Positions 8,633 through 17,243 are shown, counted from the stretch's first letter. The stretch: 64,000 nucleotides of DNA from UBA1479 sp963976055 (GCA_963976055.1 CAXBJB010000003.1:248001-312000); one strand, 5' to 3'. Numbers and translations are program-made. The notes: a model not told the origin generated them from the letters alone.

Positions 8633-8838
8633 GCGCGGTTACTCCCCGTCTTCGGTTGCGGCGCCTTCGGATCCTGCCGTCCGGCGGGAAGACAGGGGCA
8701 ACGGATTGATCCTATTCAACGCCCGGGCGGCCAAAGTGCTGGCCGGATGTCCAATCATTACAGAAAATGGGGCGTTATTGAAAATGGGGGCAATCGCCCC
8801 CTGTATCAACGGCGAACCTTTTCACGAAGGATTGGAAC

Positions 8839-9828
8839 ATGGCCGACGCCCCTGATTCGAACGACGACCGCCAGGCCCAGGTCGAGGATGCCAAGACGGG
8901 CCTGCCCCTCGACCTCATGACGGCGGTGCCGGGATTGAACCCGCGCGACATGTCGGTGCTGATCGTCGGCGGCCTGGGCAAGGGGATAACCCTGAACGCG
9001 GGCGTCGACAATGGCGACGGCACGGCGACTTTGCTGGAGCACGACCTGACGATTCCCGGCGGTCTGCGCATGCGGTTCCCCCCGGGGGCCAGCGGTCCGC
9101 ACGCTTTTCCCGTTACGGTGATCTCCAGCGATGGGCATGTCCGCACGGGCAGCCTGACGGTGGAGCCGGGATTGGCGGCCCTGGAATCGGGGCTGCGCTT
9201 TGCCATCGAGGCGCCGGTGGTCCTCGACGGCAGCGGGCGGGTCGGCTTTCCCATGGCGATTTCCTTCGCCCGTGGGATGGGCAAAATGGTCGGCGATGTG
9301 GCGTTTTCGTTGGACGGGGTGCCGGCGGGGGTGCATCTGACCGGCGGCGTTCGGGACGGCGAGGCCGATGGTGACGGTCCTTGGCGTTTGACGATGGGCG
9401 ATCTTCGGGATCTTAGCCTGATCGTGCCGGAGGGGCAGGGAGCGTTCGACGTGGACCTGACCGTCGATGCCCGCGGGCAATCGGGCGGCCGCCTGAAATT
9501 GACACGTCAGGCCCGGGCGGTGCCGCCCGGTGCGCGTGCGCAAGAATCACGGGCTCCCGCCGCCGCCCCATCGGCCGGACCGAAATCAGCCGCCGTCGAC
9601 AAGCCCGTGCCGACGTCCCCGCCGGTGACGGACTGGCTGACGGGTAACGGCGTGTTCACCTTTGCCTCGGGTCATGGCGGCGATCTGTTCGAAGGCGGTT
9701 ATGGATGGAACGACCCCACGGAATCAGCAGAGCCGCCGCGCCCCCGCCGGCCCGACGGCAGCGCCGGGGATGTGCGTCTGCTGGCGGGCGGACCCGTCAT
9801 CGACGGGCCGGACCCGATTGTTTGGTAA
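8839..9828 (+). CDS. Hypothetical protein with two degenerate RTX-adhesin-like repeats
   Basis: No signal peptide is evident in this 329-residue acidic protein. Two segments resemble the Ig-like repeat of large RTX adhesins, often written LPAGvsLsaGtdNGDGtWtLtp.dl: residues 48-78 (LGKGITLNAGVDNGDGTATL) and residues 165-200 (VPAGVHLTGGVRDGE then GDGPWRLTMGDLRDL). The C-terminal 90 residues are Pro/Ala-rich, ending in VFTFASGHGGDLFEGGYGW and an acidic tail. It may be a fragment or relative of an adhesin, or a regulator of one; no partner gene is adjacent. A fair ribosome binding site (AAGGA) precedes the ATG. Function is unknown. Confidence 0.55.
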   Translation: MADAPDSNDDRQAQVEDAKTGLPLDLMTAVPGLNPRDMSVLIVGGLGKGITLNAGVDNGDGTATLLEHDLTIPGGLRMRFPPGASGPHAFPVTVISSDGHVRTGSLTVEPGLAALESGLRFAIEAPVVLDGSGRVGFPMAISFARGMGKMVGDVAFSLDGVPAGVHLTGGVRDGEADGDGPWRLTMGDLRDLSLIVPEGQGAFDVDLTVDARGQSGGRLKLTRQARAVPPGARAQESRAPAAAPSAGPKSAAVDKPVPTSPPVTDWLTGNGVFTFASGHGGDLFEGGYGWNDPTESAEPPRPRRPDGSAGDVRLLAGGPVIDGPDPIVW

Positions 9829-9833
9829 GGGGG

Positions 9834-10070
9834 TCAGTTGGCCCGCAGGCCGGTAGGGGCGTCGGGATCGTCAAGGGCATCCGCTTCCAACATCGCGCGG
9901 TAGATCTTGGCGACCAGGGCTTCGTCAACGCCGCTTGCACGGGCACCGGCTTGAATCATGGCGAGCGACGGCTGCACGGGTACGAACTTGATGCCGAGAT
10001 CGACCAGTTCTTCCAGTTCGGTCAGCGCCAGTTCCAGATTCAGCGAGGGGCGGTTTGTCTTTGAGCCCAT
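9834..10070 (-). CDS. Small conserved-looking hypothetical protein
   Basis: The ATG at 10070, with GGGAA upstream, gives a 78-residue soluble protein, mostly helical (LNLELALTELEELVDLGIKF, then VDEALVAKIYRAMLEADAL). A longer form from 10148 is open but adds a low-quality N-terminus. The acidic helical pattern and the VPVQPSLAMIQAGARASG segment do not match a family I recognise. It is convergent with the adhesin-like gene and separate from the plus-strand DUF952-pyrD pair. Confidence 0.45.
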   Translation of the reverse strand: MGSKTNRPSLNLELALTELEELVDLGIKFVPVQPSLAMIQAGARASGVDEALVAKIYRAMLEADALDDPDAPTGLRAN

Positions 10071-10283
10071 TTTTTTGTTCCCGTGTATCGGTAAGGTGAC
10101 TTGTTTCTGAATTCCGCATGAATTCGTGTCGAAATACGCAATTGCCATGCCAGATCAATACCCCCTGGCCGTTGGTCATAGGATGCGGAAGGCCGAGATG
10201 GCCGGTTCCCACGGGCGGCGATGTGATCTAATCTCCCGGCCGAACCGCCGGAACAGTTATCCAGAATCACAGCTATAACCGCG

Positions 10284-10655
10284 ATGAACCCCAAAGATTC
10301 CGCCATTTATCACATGTGCCGCCAGGAAGAATGGGCCGCCGCCGAGCGGGCTGGGGCGTATGCCGGGTCGTCCCAGGACGTTGCCGACGGCTTCATCCAT
10401 TTCTCGGGTGCCGGTCAGGTTGTGCAAAGTGCGGCCAAACACCGCGCCGGCCAGTCCGGGATTGTCCTTTTGCGTGTCGATCCGCGAAAATTGGGCGACA
10501 CCCTGAAATGGGAAGAATCGCGGGGCGGCCAGCTGTTCCCGCATCTTTACGGGCCGTTGCCCGTGTCGGCGGTGATGGCGGTCTACGATCTGCCGCTCGA
10601 TGCGTCCGGCCGCCACCAATTCCCGGCCGAACTGAACCTGCAGGAAGCTCTTTAA
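10284..10655 (+). CDS. DUF952 domain-containing protein
   Basis: The whole 123-residue protein matches the DUF952 layout: an opening IYHMCRQEEWAAAERAGAY, the DGFIHFSGAGQVVQSAAKH core, IVLLRVDPRKLGDTLKWE, and FPHLYGPLPVSAVMAVYDLP. The family is related in fold to glutathione S-transferase C-terminal or ADP-ribosyl-like proteins, and its activity is not established. Its stop codon is one base from the pyrD start, so the two are surely co-transcribed and probably translationally coupled. Confidence 0.88.
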   Translation: MNPKDSAIYHMCRQEEWAAAERAGAYAGSSQDVADGFIHFSGAGQVVQSAAKHRAGQSGIVLLRVDPRKLGDTLKWEESRGGQLFPHLYGPLPVSAVMAVYDLPLDASGRHQFPAELNLQEAL

Positions 10656-10656
10656 G

Positions 10657-11718
10657 ATGACCCTTGCCGATCGGCTGATGCCGGCCCTTCGCTGCCTCGA
10701 TCCGGAATTCGCCCATTCTCTGGCCCTCATGGCGCTGTCTTTGGGGTTGGCGCCGCCGGTGGCGGCGGTTCCGCGGCCGATCCTGAAAACCCGCGTCTGG
10801 GGCCTGGAGTTCGATAACCCCGTGGGCCTGGCCGCCGGGTTCGACAAGAATGCCCGGGTGCCCGGGGCGGTGCTCGGCCTGGGGTTCGGCTTTACCGAAG
10901 TCGGCAGCGTCACGCCCCGCCCGCAGCCGGGCAACGCCAAGCCGCGCCTGTTCCGCCTGACCGACGACCGCGCGGTGATCAACCGCATGGGCTTCAACAA
11001 CGGCGGCCATGACGCCATGGCCGCGCGCTTGGCAAAGTTCCGCGCCGGGCCGATAGGACGGGGCATTGCCGGCGTCAACCTGGGCCGCAACAAGGACTCG
11101 GCCGACGAAGTGCGGGATTATGTCCTGGGCGTCGAACGCCTGGGCGCCATGGCGAGCTATCTGGTCGTCAACGTGTCGTCGCCCAACACGCCGGGGCTGC
11201 GCACCTTGCAGGACCGGGGGCCGTTGACGGCGCTGCTGACGGCGGTGAAGGCGGCGCGCGACGGGCTGGCCAACCGTCCGCCGCTGCTGGTCAAGATCGC
11301 GCCGGACCTGGCCAGCGCGGATCTGGAAGACATCGCCGCCGTCGTCGCCGACGTGGGCATCGACGGCATCATCGCGACCAACACGACCATCAGCCGCCCG
11401 GCAAGTCTCCGCGATCAGCAGAAGGGGCAGATCGGCGGTCTGTCCGGCGCGCCGCTGAAGGCGATGGCCAAGGGCGTGATTTCCGACCTGTATCAGCTTG
11501 TCGGCCGGGACATCCCTCTGATCGGGGTCGGCGGCATCGCCACCGGGGCGGACGCCTATGCCCGCATCCGGGCGGGCGCTTCGCTGATCCAGATCTATTC
11601 GGCGCTGGTTTTCGATGGGCCTTATCTGGCGGCGCGCATTGCCGCCGAATTGGCGGACCTTCTGGAACGCGACGGCTTCAAGTCCGCCGCCGCCGCCGTC
11701 GGCGCCGACCATCGGTAA
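10657..11718 (+). CDS. pyrD: Quinone-dependent dihydroorotate dehydrogenase (class 2)
   Basis: PyrD oxidises dihydroorotate to orotate in de novo pyrimidine synthesis, passing electrons to membrane quinone through FMN. At 353 residues it has the class 2 length with an N-terminal membrane-associating helix. Diagnostic motifs are NPVGLAAGFDKNARVPGA, EVGSVTPRPQPGN, the substrate-loop NRMGFNNGG, and VVNVSSPNTPGLR, whose Ser is the class 2 catalytic base (class 1 has Cys). GVGGIATGADAYARI and IQIYSALVF near the end bind the FMN phosphate. It follows the DUF952 gene with a single intervening base. Confidence 0.97.
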   Translation: MTLADRLMPALRCLDPEFAHSLALMALSLGLAPPVAAVPRPILKTRVWGLEFDNPVGLAAGFDKNARVPGAVLGLGFGFTEVGSVTPRPQPGNAKPRLFRLTDDRAVINRMGFNNGGHDAMAARLAKFRAGPIGRGIAGVNLGRNKDSADEVRDYVLGVERLGAMASYLVVNVSSPNTPGLRTLQDRGPLTALLTAVKAARDGLANRPPLLVKIAPDLASADLEDIAAVVADVGIDGIIATNTTISRPASLRDQQKGQIGGLSGAPLKAMAKGVISDLYQLVGRDIPLIGVGGIATGADAYARIRAGASLIQIYSALVFDGPYLAARIAAELADLLERDGFKSAAAAVGADHR

Positions 11719-11724
11719 TCCGGA

Positions 11725-12882
11725 TCAGGACTTGTTGGCCGCCTCGGCGCGTTCCAGCACGCCCTTCAACAGTTTGAAGGCGATGGGCGCCATGGCCACC
11801 AGGAAGATCACCCGCACCATGTGATGGACCGACACGAAGGCCACGTCGATGCCGAGCGACAGGCTGATCAGGGTCATTTCCGCGAGACCCCCGGGCGCGA
11901 AGGCAAGCCATAGCGTGTTCACCGGCAGGCCCGTGAAGGAACTGACGACCCAGGCCCCGGCATAGGCGGCGCCGAGCATGAAGATGGTGATGCCCGCCGC
12001 CTGGACCATGGTGCCGAACATGTCGCGCAGGGAAATGCCGAGGAAACGGCAGCCGATGGACGCACCGATCACGACCTGGGCGAGGGCGACGATTTCCTGG
12101 GGCGGGCGGGCCTCGGTCAGGCCCGACATGTGAACGATGGCCGACACCAGGGTCGGGCCCAGAAGCTGCGCCGCCGGAAACCGCAGCCGCCGCGCCACGT
12201 AATACCCGACCACGGCGCAGGCGACGAGGATCGCCGCGTCCTTGGGGCGGATATCGGCCATGTTGCCGAGGGCCCCCATGTTGCCCGGCTGGTAGCCCTC
12301 GAAAAACTTGAACCAGAACGGGATGACCAGCACCGTCAGCATGATGCGGACGGAATGGTTGAGGGAAATTTTGCGGTCGTCGGCACCCATGGCCTCGCCC
12401 AGCAGCGCCATTTCCCCGAACCCGCCCGGCGAGGCCGAGAAATAGGACGTCGCCGCATCCCATTTGGCGACCTTGACCAGGTAATAGGACACCATGGCGG
12501 TGATTCCGATCGCGTAGACCAGCAGCATGGACAGCGAGGCGATCCATTCGGAGGCGTGGCGGATCGCTTCCGGCGTGAACCCGGCCCCCAGCATCACGCC
12601 GAGCACCGGCACCATGTAAAGGCGCAGGCGCTTCGGGCGGACCAGGGGGGCGCCCGACAGGGAGGCGACCACCGTGAACACCAACGCCCCGATCATCCAG
12701 GGCAGCGGCATGTGCAGTTCGTGGAACAGGATGCCGCCGGCCCCGCCCAGGGTCAGGGTCAGAGCCATGCGCAGCGGGCGGGTCTTCGGATTGCCTTCCG
12801 TCTCCGGGCCGGGGCCGGTGCTTTCGGGGTCGTTCTCTACGTCGTCTGGGGCGGGTACGGGGGGTTTGTCGTCGGTGGTCAC
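11725..12882 (-). CDS. AbrB-family polytopic membrane protein
   Basis: This 385-residue integral membrane protein belongs to the AbrB/AmoA-like family (once called putative ammonia monooxygenase, distinct from the AbrB DNA-binding protein). About ten hydrophobic segments are visible in two related halves, with the family's WMIGALVFTVVASLSG and APGGLAEMTLISLSLG motifs. The first 45 residues are a polar, Pro/Glu-rich cytoplasmic extension. Substrate and direction of transport are unknown. The GTG start at 12882 overlaps the NAD kinase stop (GTGA), so the two are translationally coupled. Confidence 0.88.
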   Translation of the reverse strand: MTTDDKPPVPAPDDVENDPESTGPGPETEGNPKTRPLRMALTLTLGGAGGILFHELHMPLPWMIGALVFTVVASLSGAPLVRPKRLRLYMVPVLGVMLGAGFTPEAIRHASEWIASLSMLLVYAIGITAMVSYYLVKVAKWDAATSYFSASPGGFGEMALLGEAMGADDRKISLNHSVRIMLTVLVIPFWFKFFEGYQPGNMGALGNMADIRPKDAAILVACAVVGYYVARRLRFPAAQLLGPTLVSAIVHMSGLTEARPPQEIVALAQVVIGASIGCRFLGISLRDMFGTMVQAAGITIFMLGAAYAGAWVVSSFTGLPVNTLWLAFAPGGLAEMTLISLSLGIDVAFVSVHHMVRVIFLVAMAPIAFKLLKGVLERAEAANKS

Positions 12883-13658
12883 GGTTCGAACTGCTCCTTG
12901 AGGATGCGTTCTTCCAGGTTGTGTTCGGGATCGAACAGCAGCTCAAGGCGGTGGCTGTGGTCCTGATGGATTGCCACCCGTTTGACGTCGCGGACTTCGG
13001 TGTAATCGGCGGTGGCGCTGACGGGTCTTAACTCGGGCTGGAGAATTTCGAACGCGATCTCGGCCTTCCGGGGCAGCAGCGCGCCGCGCCAGCGCCGGGG
13101 CCGGAACACGGAAATGGGGGTCAGCGCCAACAGGTCCGCGCCCATGGGGATGATCGGGCCGTGGGCCGACAGGTTGTAGGCGGTGGAACCGGCCGGCGTG
13201 GCGACCAGCACGCCGTCGCAGATCATTTCGTCCAGGCGCGCGACGCCGTCGATGAAGATGCGGATTTTCGCCGCCATGCGCGATTCCCGGAGCAACGACA
13301 CCTCGTTGATGGCAAGCGCCGTGGTCGTGTTGCCGCTGACGTCCGTCGCCGTCATTTTCAGGGGACGCAGGCTCACCGCTTGGGCGCGGGCGATGCGCTC
13401 GGGCAGGCCGTCGGCCAGGTATTCGTTCATCAGAAAGCCGACCGTGCCCCGGTTCATGCCGTAAATCGGTGTGCCGCTGCCGATGGCGCCATGCAGGCTT
13501 TCCAGCATGAAGCCGTCGCCGCCCAGCGCCACGATCACCTCGGCCTGGTCTGTCGCCATGTTGCCGTAGCGATGGGCAAGGATCTTGAGGGCGTCCTGGG
13601 CCTCCGGCTGCTGCGCGGCGACGAAGGCAATTTTCGAGACGGGGCGGGCGTCGGTCAT
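12879..13658 (-). CDS. nadK: NAD kinase
   Basis: NAD kinase makes NADP from NAD and ATP. The signature ALGGDGFML (GGDG nucleotide motif) is followed by YGMNRGTVGFLMNEY, the AINEVSLL strand and the TPAGSTAYNLSAHGPI segment that binds NAD; all are in the expected order in 259 residues, a typical alphaproteobacterial length. It is the first gene of a two-gene unit with the AbrB-family membrane protein. No strong ribosome binding site is seen before the ATG at 13658. Confidence 0.96.
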   Translation of the reverse strand: MTDARPVSKIAFVAAQQPEAQDALKILAHRYGNMATDQAEVIVALGGDGFMLESLHGAIGSGTPIYGMNRGTVGFLMNEYLADGLPERIARAQAVSLRPLKMTATDVSGNTTTALAINEVSLLRESRMAAKIRIFIDGVARLDEMICDGVLVATPAGSTAYNLSAHGPIIPMGADLLALTPISVFRPRRWRGALLPRKAEIAFEILQPELRPVSATADYTEVRDVKRVAIHQDHSHRLELLFDPEHNLEERILKEQFEP

Positions 13659-13693
13659 GGCGATCTTCGAAAAATCTCGGAACTTTCCGCAAC

Positions 13694-14656
13694 TTAGCCG
13701 CTTAAGGGTGGTTGCGGAAGCCTTGCGGTAAATTCATACTCCCCGGTATGTCCCGCGCCTACAAACCCGACGAGACCCGGCGGCAGATTCTCGAAGCCGC
13801 CTACGGGGTCATTCACCGCCACGGCTTCCAGGCCGCGGGACTGACCGACATCCTGGCCATGACCGGCGTCACCAAGGGGGCGATGTACCACCATTTCCCC
13901 AACAAGATGGCGCTCGGCTATGCCGTGGTGGACGAGAAGGTGAAAGCCTATCTGGAAGACTGGTGGCTGGCGCCCCTGGACGCGGAGGGTGAGGACGATC
14001 CCTTGGCCGCCATCGCCCGCACCATCCAGGACAACATGACAGGCCGGGTACCGGCCATTCACCTGCTGGGCTGTCCCTTGAACAATCTGGCGCAGGAAAT
14101 GTCGCCCATCGACGGCGGATTCCGGCAAAGGGTGGAGGAACTGTACCGCGCCTGGCGCAGGCGCCTGTCCCGCGCCCTGACACGCGGCCAGCATTCCGGC
14201 CGGGTCAACGCGGCCGCCGACACGGACGAGGCCGCGACCCTGATCGTCGCCGCCATCCAGGGGGCGTTCAGCCAGACCAAGTCGGCGCAAAGCATGGCGC
14301 CGTTCCACGACTGCATGGCCGGGCTCAATCGGTATTTGATGGGGCTGCGGCCTTAACGGCTGAACCAATAAGTTCAGTGCCACATCCATCCGCTGATGCA
14401 GGATACGGATGACGTCAATGCCATCCGCAGGAACCGAAATCGTGTAGAAGATGACATGTGATCCCACCGGCTGCTTGCGATAGCCTGGACGGATGTCGTC
14501 GCAGATTTGGCCGCGTCCCGGATCAGCGGCAAGGGTTCCCAGGGCCGATTGCAGGGAGCGGAGATAGGTCTCTGCCTGCCCCAGGCCCCAACGATTTGCC
14601 GTGTAATCCCAGATTTCGCTGAGGTCCCTTGCGGCGCGGGGGCTGAGACGGACCAC
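13694..14656 (-). CDS. RelE/ParE-type toxin with missing native stop codon (stop-less extension)
   Basis: Translation from GTG at 14656, 4 bp after the ParD stop, gives VRLSPRAARDLSEIWDY, a YRKQPVGSHVIFY core and DVIRILHQRMDVALNL, the complete ParE toxin fold in about 98 residues. ParE poisons DNA gyrase. Family members stop right after this point. Here the frame stays open for another 220 codons, ending at 13694, antisense through the whole tetR gene; that part is low-complexity and is not expected to be functional. Both other frames meet stops (TGA, TAA) just past the ParE end, so a small indel near 14360-14380 probably removed the native stop. Only 14363-14656 should be read as toxin. Confidence 0.5.
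   Translation of the reverse strand: MVRLSPRAARDLSEIWDYTANRWGLGQAETYLRSLQSALGTLAADPGRGQICDDIRPGYRKQPVGSHVIFYTISVPADGIDVIRILHQRMDVALNLLVQPLRPQPHQIPIEPGHAVVERRHALRRLGLAERPLDGGDDQGRGLVRVGGRVDPAGMLAACQGAGQAPAPGAVQFLHPLPESAVDGRHFLRQIVQGTAQQVNGRYPACHVVLDGAGDGGQGIVLTLRVQGRQPPVFQIGFHLLVHHGIAERHLVGEMVVHRPLGDAGHGQDVGQSRGLEAVAVNDPVGGFENLPPGLVGFVGAGHTGEYEFTARLPQPPLSG
13748..14356 (+). CDS. TetR/AcrR family transcriptional regulator
   Basis: The start MSRAYKPDET at 13748 places the DNA-binding helices at the usual position: TRRQILEAAYGVIHRHGFQAAGLTDILAMTGVTKGAMYHHFPNK holds the helix-turn-helix. The ligand domain includes the LLGCPLNNLAQEMSPIDGGFR region, which resembles the TetR_C subgroup with a conserved Cys-Pro (YxaF/LmrA-like), often repressors responding to small toxic or redox-active compounds. 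The gene is divergent from nadK. Its 3' half lies opposite an open frame that continues from the ParE-like toxin on the other strand. Confidence 0.88.
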   Translation: MSRAYKPDETRRQILEAAYGVIHRHGFQAAGLTDILAMTGVTKGAMYHHFPNKMALGYAVVDEKVKAYLEDWWLAPLDAEGEDDPLAAIARTIQDNMTGRVPAIHLLGCPLNNLAQEMSPIDGGFRQRVEELYRAWRRRLSRALTRGQHSGRVNAAADTDEAATLIVAAIQGAFSQTKSAQSMAPFHDCMAGLNRYLMGLRP

Positions 14657-14660
14657 CGCC

Positions 14661-14903
14661 TCAGGTGCCCGATTGTTTCTTCGCGTCGATGAAGGCGTCG
14701 AAGTCGAAGGGTTCAGCGGCACCACTCTGTTCCCCCTCGATCAAGGCGGCGCGCAGGGTGGCCAACTGGGCCTCCCGCTCTTCTAAAAGGCGCAGGCCCG
14801 CGCGGATGACCTCGCTTGCCGAGGCGTACCGTCCCGCATCGACTTGCGAGGAGACGAAATCCGCGAAATGACCACCGAGGGCGATGGAGGTATTTTTGCT
14901 CAT
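14661..14903 (-). CDS. ParD-family type II antitoxin
   Basis: This 80-residue protein is a ribbon-helix-helix antitoxin: TSIALGGHFADFVSSQVDAG then RYASASEVIRAGLRLLEE forms the DNA-binding dimer motif, and the C-terminal SGAAEPFDFDAFIDAKKQ is the toxin-neutralising tail. ParD binds and blocks ParE and represses its own operon. The toxin frame begins 4 bp downstream. A perfect inverted repeat lies about 30 bp upstream of its start (see 14932). Confidence 0.9.
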   Translation of the reverse strand: MSKNTSIALGGHFADFVSSQVDAGRYASASEVIRAGLRLLEEREAQLATLRAALIEGEQSGAAEPFDFDAFIDAKKQSGT

Positions 14904-14931
14904 GGCGACAATCCTGACTGGAAATTGAAAA

Positions 14932-14946
14932 TACCAAATATTGGTA
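14932..14946. promoter_or_regulatory. Candidate ParD operator (inverted repeat)
   Basis: TACCAA-ATA-TTGGTA is a perfect 6-bp inverted repeat with a 3-bp spacer, 29 bp upstream of the parD ATG in an AT-rich stretch. Its position between promoter and gene suits autorepression by the ParD ribbon-helix-helix dimer. Assignment to ParD is inference. Confidence 0.5.
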
Positions 14947-15009
14947 CTTTCGTCTAGCGCGCCCGGATCATGCCGTGTTCGATTCCAAAGTGACCGACCG
15001 CCGGATGTG

Positions 15010-16239
15010 CTATTCCGCCGCCGCCTTGGCCAGGGCCTGTTCCCGGCGGCGGACGCTGCGCAGCCACAGCGCCGAGAGCAGGATCACCAGGATCACCGGC
15101 AGCATGGCGTAATTGACCCAGGCCCAGCCGAAGTGGTGATAGACGCTGCCCGCCATCAGCGAGGAGACGGCAAGGCCCGTGAACAGCAGGAAGTCGTTGG
15201 TGCCCTGCACCTTGGCCCGTTCGGCCGGGCTGTGAACCTCGGTGATCAGGATCGTGCCGCCGGTGAAGGTGAAGTTCCAGCCGATGCCGAGCAGGATCAG
15301 CGACGTGAGGAAGTGGGTGAGGGTGACCCCGTTCAGGGCGACGAGGACGGAAGAGAGAAGAATGGCCGCGCCGGTGGCGATGATGCGGACGACGCCGAAC
15401 CTTTTAATCAGGTGCCCGGTCAAAAATCCCGGCAGGAACATCCCGACCACATGCCACTGGATCACCAGTTTGATGTTCTCGTGAGAAAAGACGACGGTCT
15501 TGAGCGTGCCCATGGTCACCGGCGTGACGACCATCAGGAAGTTCATCACCACATAGCCGAGCAGGGCCGCGATCAGGGCGACGATGAAGGTCGGCGATTT
15601 GACGATGGTCCAGAGCGGGCGGCCCGTATCCGCGTATTCCTGTTTCGTGAGCCGGGGAATTTGCGCGAACAGGATGACGACCCCGGACAGCGCCGTGAAC
15701 GCCGCCATCATCAAAAACGCCCCCTGGAACGGTACGTCCGTTATCCAATGCTTGGCGTACAGCGCCGTTTCCGGGCCGAGGAAGGCGCCGATGACGCTCA
15801 TCGCGATGACGATGGAAACGTTGCGTTCCTTCAGATGGTCCGGCGAGACCTCGGCCGCGGCAAAGCGGTATTGCTGCGCGAAGCCGGTGTAGATTCCCGC
15901 GATCAGCAACCCGATATTGAACAGGAGGAAACTGTCCAGGGCAACTGCCTGGGCGGCGATCAGGGCCCCGATACTGCCGATCGCCGAGCCGAAGGCGAAC
16001 CCCCATCGCCGCCCCCAAACCCGCATCAGGAAGGCGGCGGGAAGGGTCCCGGCCGAGGTGCCGATCAGCAGCATGGTGATCGGGGCCGTGGCCAGGGCGA
16101 GGTCCTCGCCCAGCATCGATATCGCGACCAGGGTCGCGGCGAAGAACGTGAGCGTGCGGCCGCAGAAAAACAGCGCCTGGCAGATCGCGAGGATGACGAG
16201 GTTTTTCGTGCTGTGGAGGGCGGGGTCGGGCGTGGTCAT
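15010..16239 (-). CDS. MFS transporter
   Basis: The 409-residue protein has about twelve hydrophobic segments and the major facilitator layout, including MRVWGRRWGFAFGSAIG after TM2 (the A-loop equivalent) and a repeat of it near HLIKRFGVVRIIATG in the second half. Other conserved pieces are GFAQQYRFAAAEVSPD and VQGTNDFLLFTGLAVSSL. This resembles an alphaproteobacterial MFS subgroup whose substrate is not known. The ATG at 16239 is preferred over an upstream codon at 16275 because the first helix follows at the usual distance. The TauD gene begins the same-strand series 43 bp upstream, so co-transcription is likely. Confidence 0.88.
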   Translation of the reverse strand: MTTPDPALHSTKNLVILAICQALFFCGRTLTFFAATLVAISMLGEDLALATAPITMLLIGTSAGTLPAAFLMRVWGRRWGFAFGSAIGSIGALIAAQAVALDSFLLFNIGLLIAGIYTGFAQQYRFAAAEVSPDHLKERNVSIVIAMSVIGAFLGPETALYAKHWITDVPFQGAFLMMAAFTALSGVVILFAQIPRLTKQEYADTGRPLWTIVKSPTFIVALIAALLGYVVMNFLMVVTPVTMGTLKTVVFSHENIKLVIQWHVVGMFLPGFLTGHLIKRFGVVRIIATGAAILLSSVLVALNGVTLTHFLTSLILLGIGWNFTFTGGTILITEVHSPAERAKVQGTNDFLLFTGLAVSSLMAGSVYHHFGWAWVNYAMLPVILVILLSALWLRSVRRREQALAKAAAE

Positions 16240-16281
16240 GGCAACAGCTATAGGCAAACGGCCCGCCCTGCACAAGCGCGT

Positions 16282-17157
16282 CTAGACCGGCCGCTCGCCG
16301 ATCACCGTCGTGCGCTCCATGTAGCGGTCCGCAGAATAGTCCGACACGGCGTAGTGCATGAGCGTGCGATTGTCCCAGACCAGCAGGTCATGGGGCTGCC
16401 AGGCATGGCGGTAGAGAAATTCGGGCTGCGTGGCGTGCTTGTAGAGGTAATCCAGGATCGGGCGGCTTTCCGCTTGCGTGAAGCCCTCGATATGCGAGGT
16501 GAACCCCGGATTGACGTAAAGCGACTTTCGCCCCGTGTCCGCATGGGTGCGCACGATGGGGTGGACGCATTGGTTGGCGCCGTCGAAATCCTTGTCGATG
16601 ACGATCGGCTTGGCGTACTGCGTCGCCGCCGCGACGGCGAAGTCGTGCACGGCGTTGAGGCGTCCCAGCATCGTCTTCATGCCGTCCGACAGGGCCTCGT
16701 AGGCCGCCGCCATGTCGGCGAAGATGGTGTCGCCGCCGTAGGGCGGAATCTGGATGGCGTAGAGGACCGAGGCCTGGGCCGGGCGGTCGCGGAACGATAC
16801 GTCGGAATGCCAATAGGTGCCGGCCCCCTTGCGGCCCGTGGGCTCGCCCTTTGCATCGACCTTGTTGGACACGCGGTAAAGCTGCGGGTGGTCGGGATGC
16901 AGATAGCGCGACACCGTGTCCTGCAGGGGCGGCTGGCCCTCGTCATGGAACAGGGGACCGAAGCGGCGGGAGAAGTCGATGTGCTGCTGCTGGTCGATGG
17001 TCTGGTCGCGGATCACCATGAGGCCGCCCGCTTCCTGCCAGGCCTGGCGGATGTCGCCGAACAGGTTGTCGCCGTTGCCGCCGGACAAATCCCGGCCGAC
17101 ATCGACGCCGGTGATTTCGACGCCCAGGGTGCCGAGGGGTTTCTTCTGGATGGTCAT
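16282..17157 (-). CDS. TauD/TfdA family Fe(II)/2-oxoglutarate dioxygenase
   Basis: The enzyme uses Fe(II), oxygen and 2-oxoglutarate to hydroxylate a substrate, often releasing sulfite, phosphite or an ether fragment. The metal triad is visible: His and Asp in TYWHSDVSFRDRPA and the distal His in DNRTLMHYAV, followed by the Arg (YMERTTV) that binds 2-oxoglutarate. The opening LGVEITGVDVGRDLS is typical of the family. The ATG at 17157 gives 291 residues and has a purine-rich site upstream. It is divergent from an IclR regulator and followed by an MFS transporter, suggesting regulated uptake and oxidation of one compound. Confidence 0.92.
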   Translation of the reverse strand: MTIQKKPLGTLGVEITGVDVGRDLSGGNGDNLFGDIRQAWQEAGGLMVIRDQTIDQQQHIDFSRRFGPLFHDEGQPPLQDTVSRYLHPDHPQLYRVSNKVDAKGEPTGRKGAGTYWHSDVSFRDRPAQASVLYAIQIPPYGGDTIFADMAAAYEALSDGMKTMLGRLNAVHDFAVAAATQYAKPIVIDKDFDGANQCVHPIVRTHADTGRKSLYVNPGFTSHIEGFTQAESRPILDYLYKHATQPEFLYRHAWQPHDLLVWDNRTLMHYAVSDYSADRYMERTTVIGERPV

Positions 17158-17243
17158 GGTCTCTCGTTTCCTTGGATGAGGCCCCGCCCTTTGAGCAGTG
17201 TTTCCCGTTGCTTGAAAAATGATCCAGGCCCGGTTATTTGTAA

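Noticed and set aside
11725..12882. Ammonia monooxygenase annotation for the membrane protein
   Set aside because: Older databases use that name for this AbrB-like family, but there are no AmoA metal ligands and no amoB or amoC genes.
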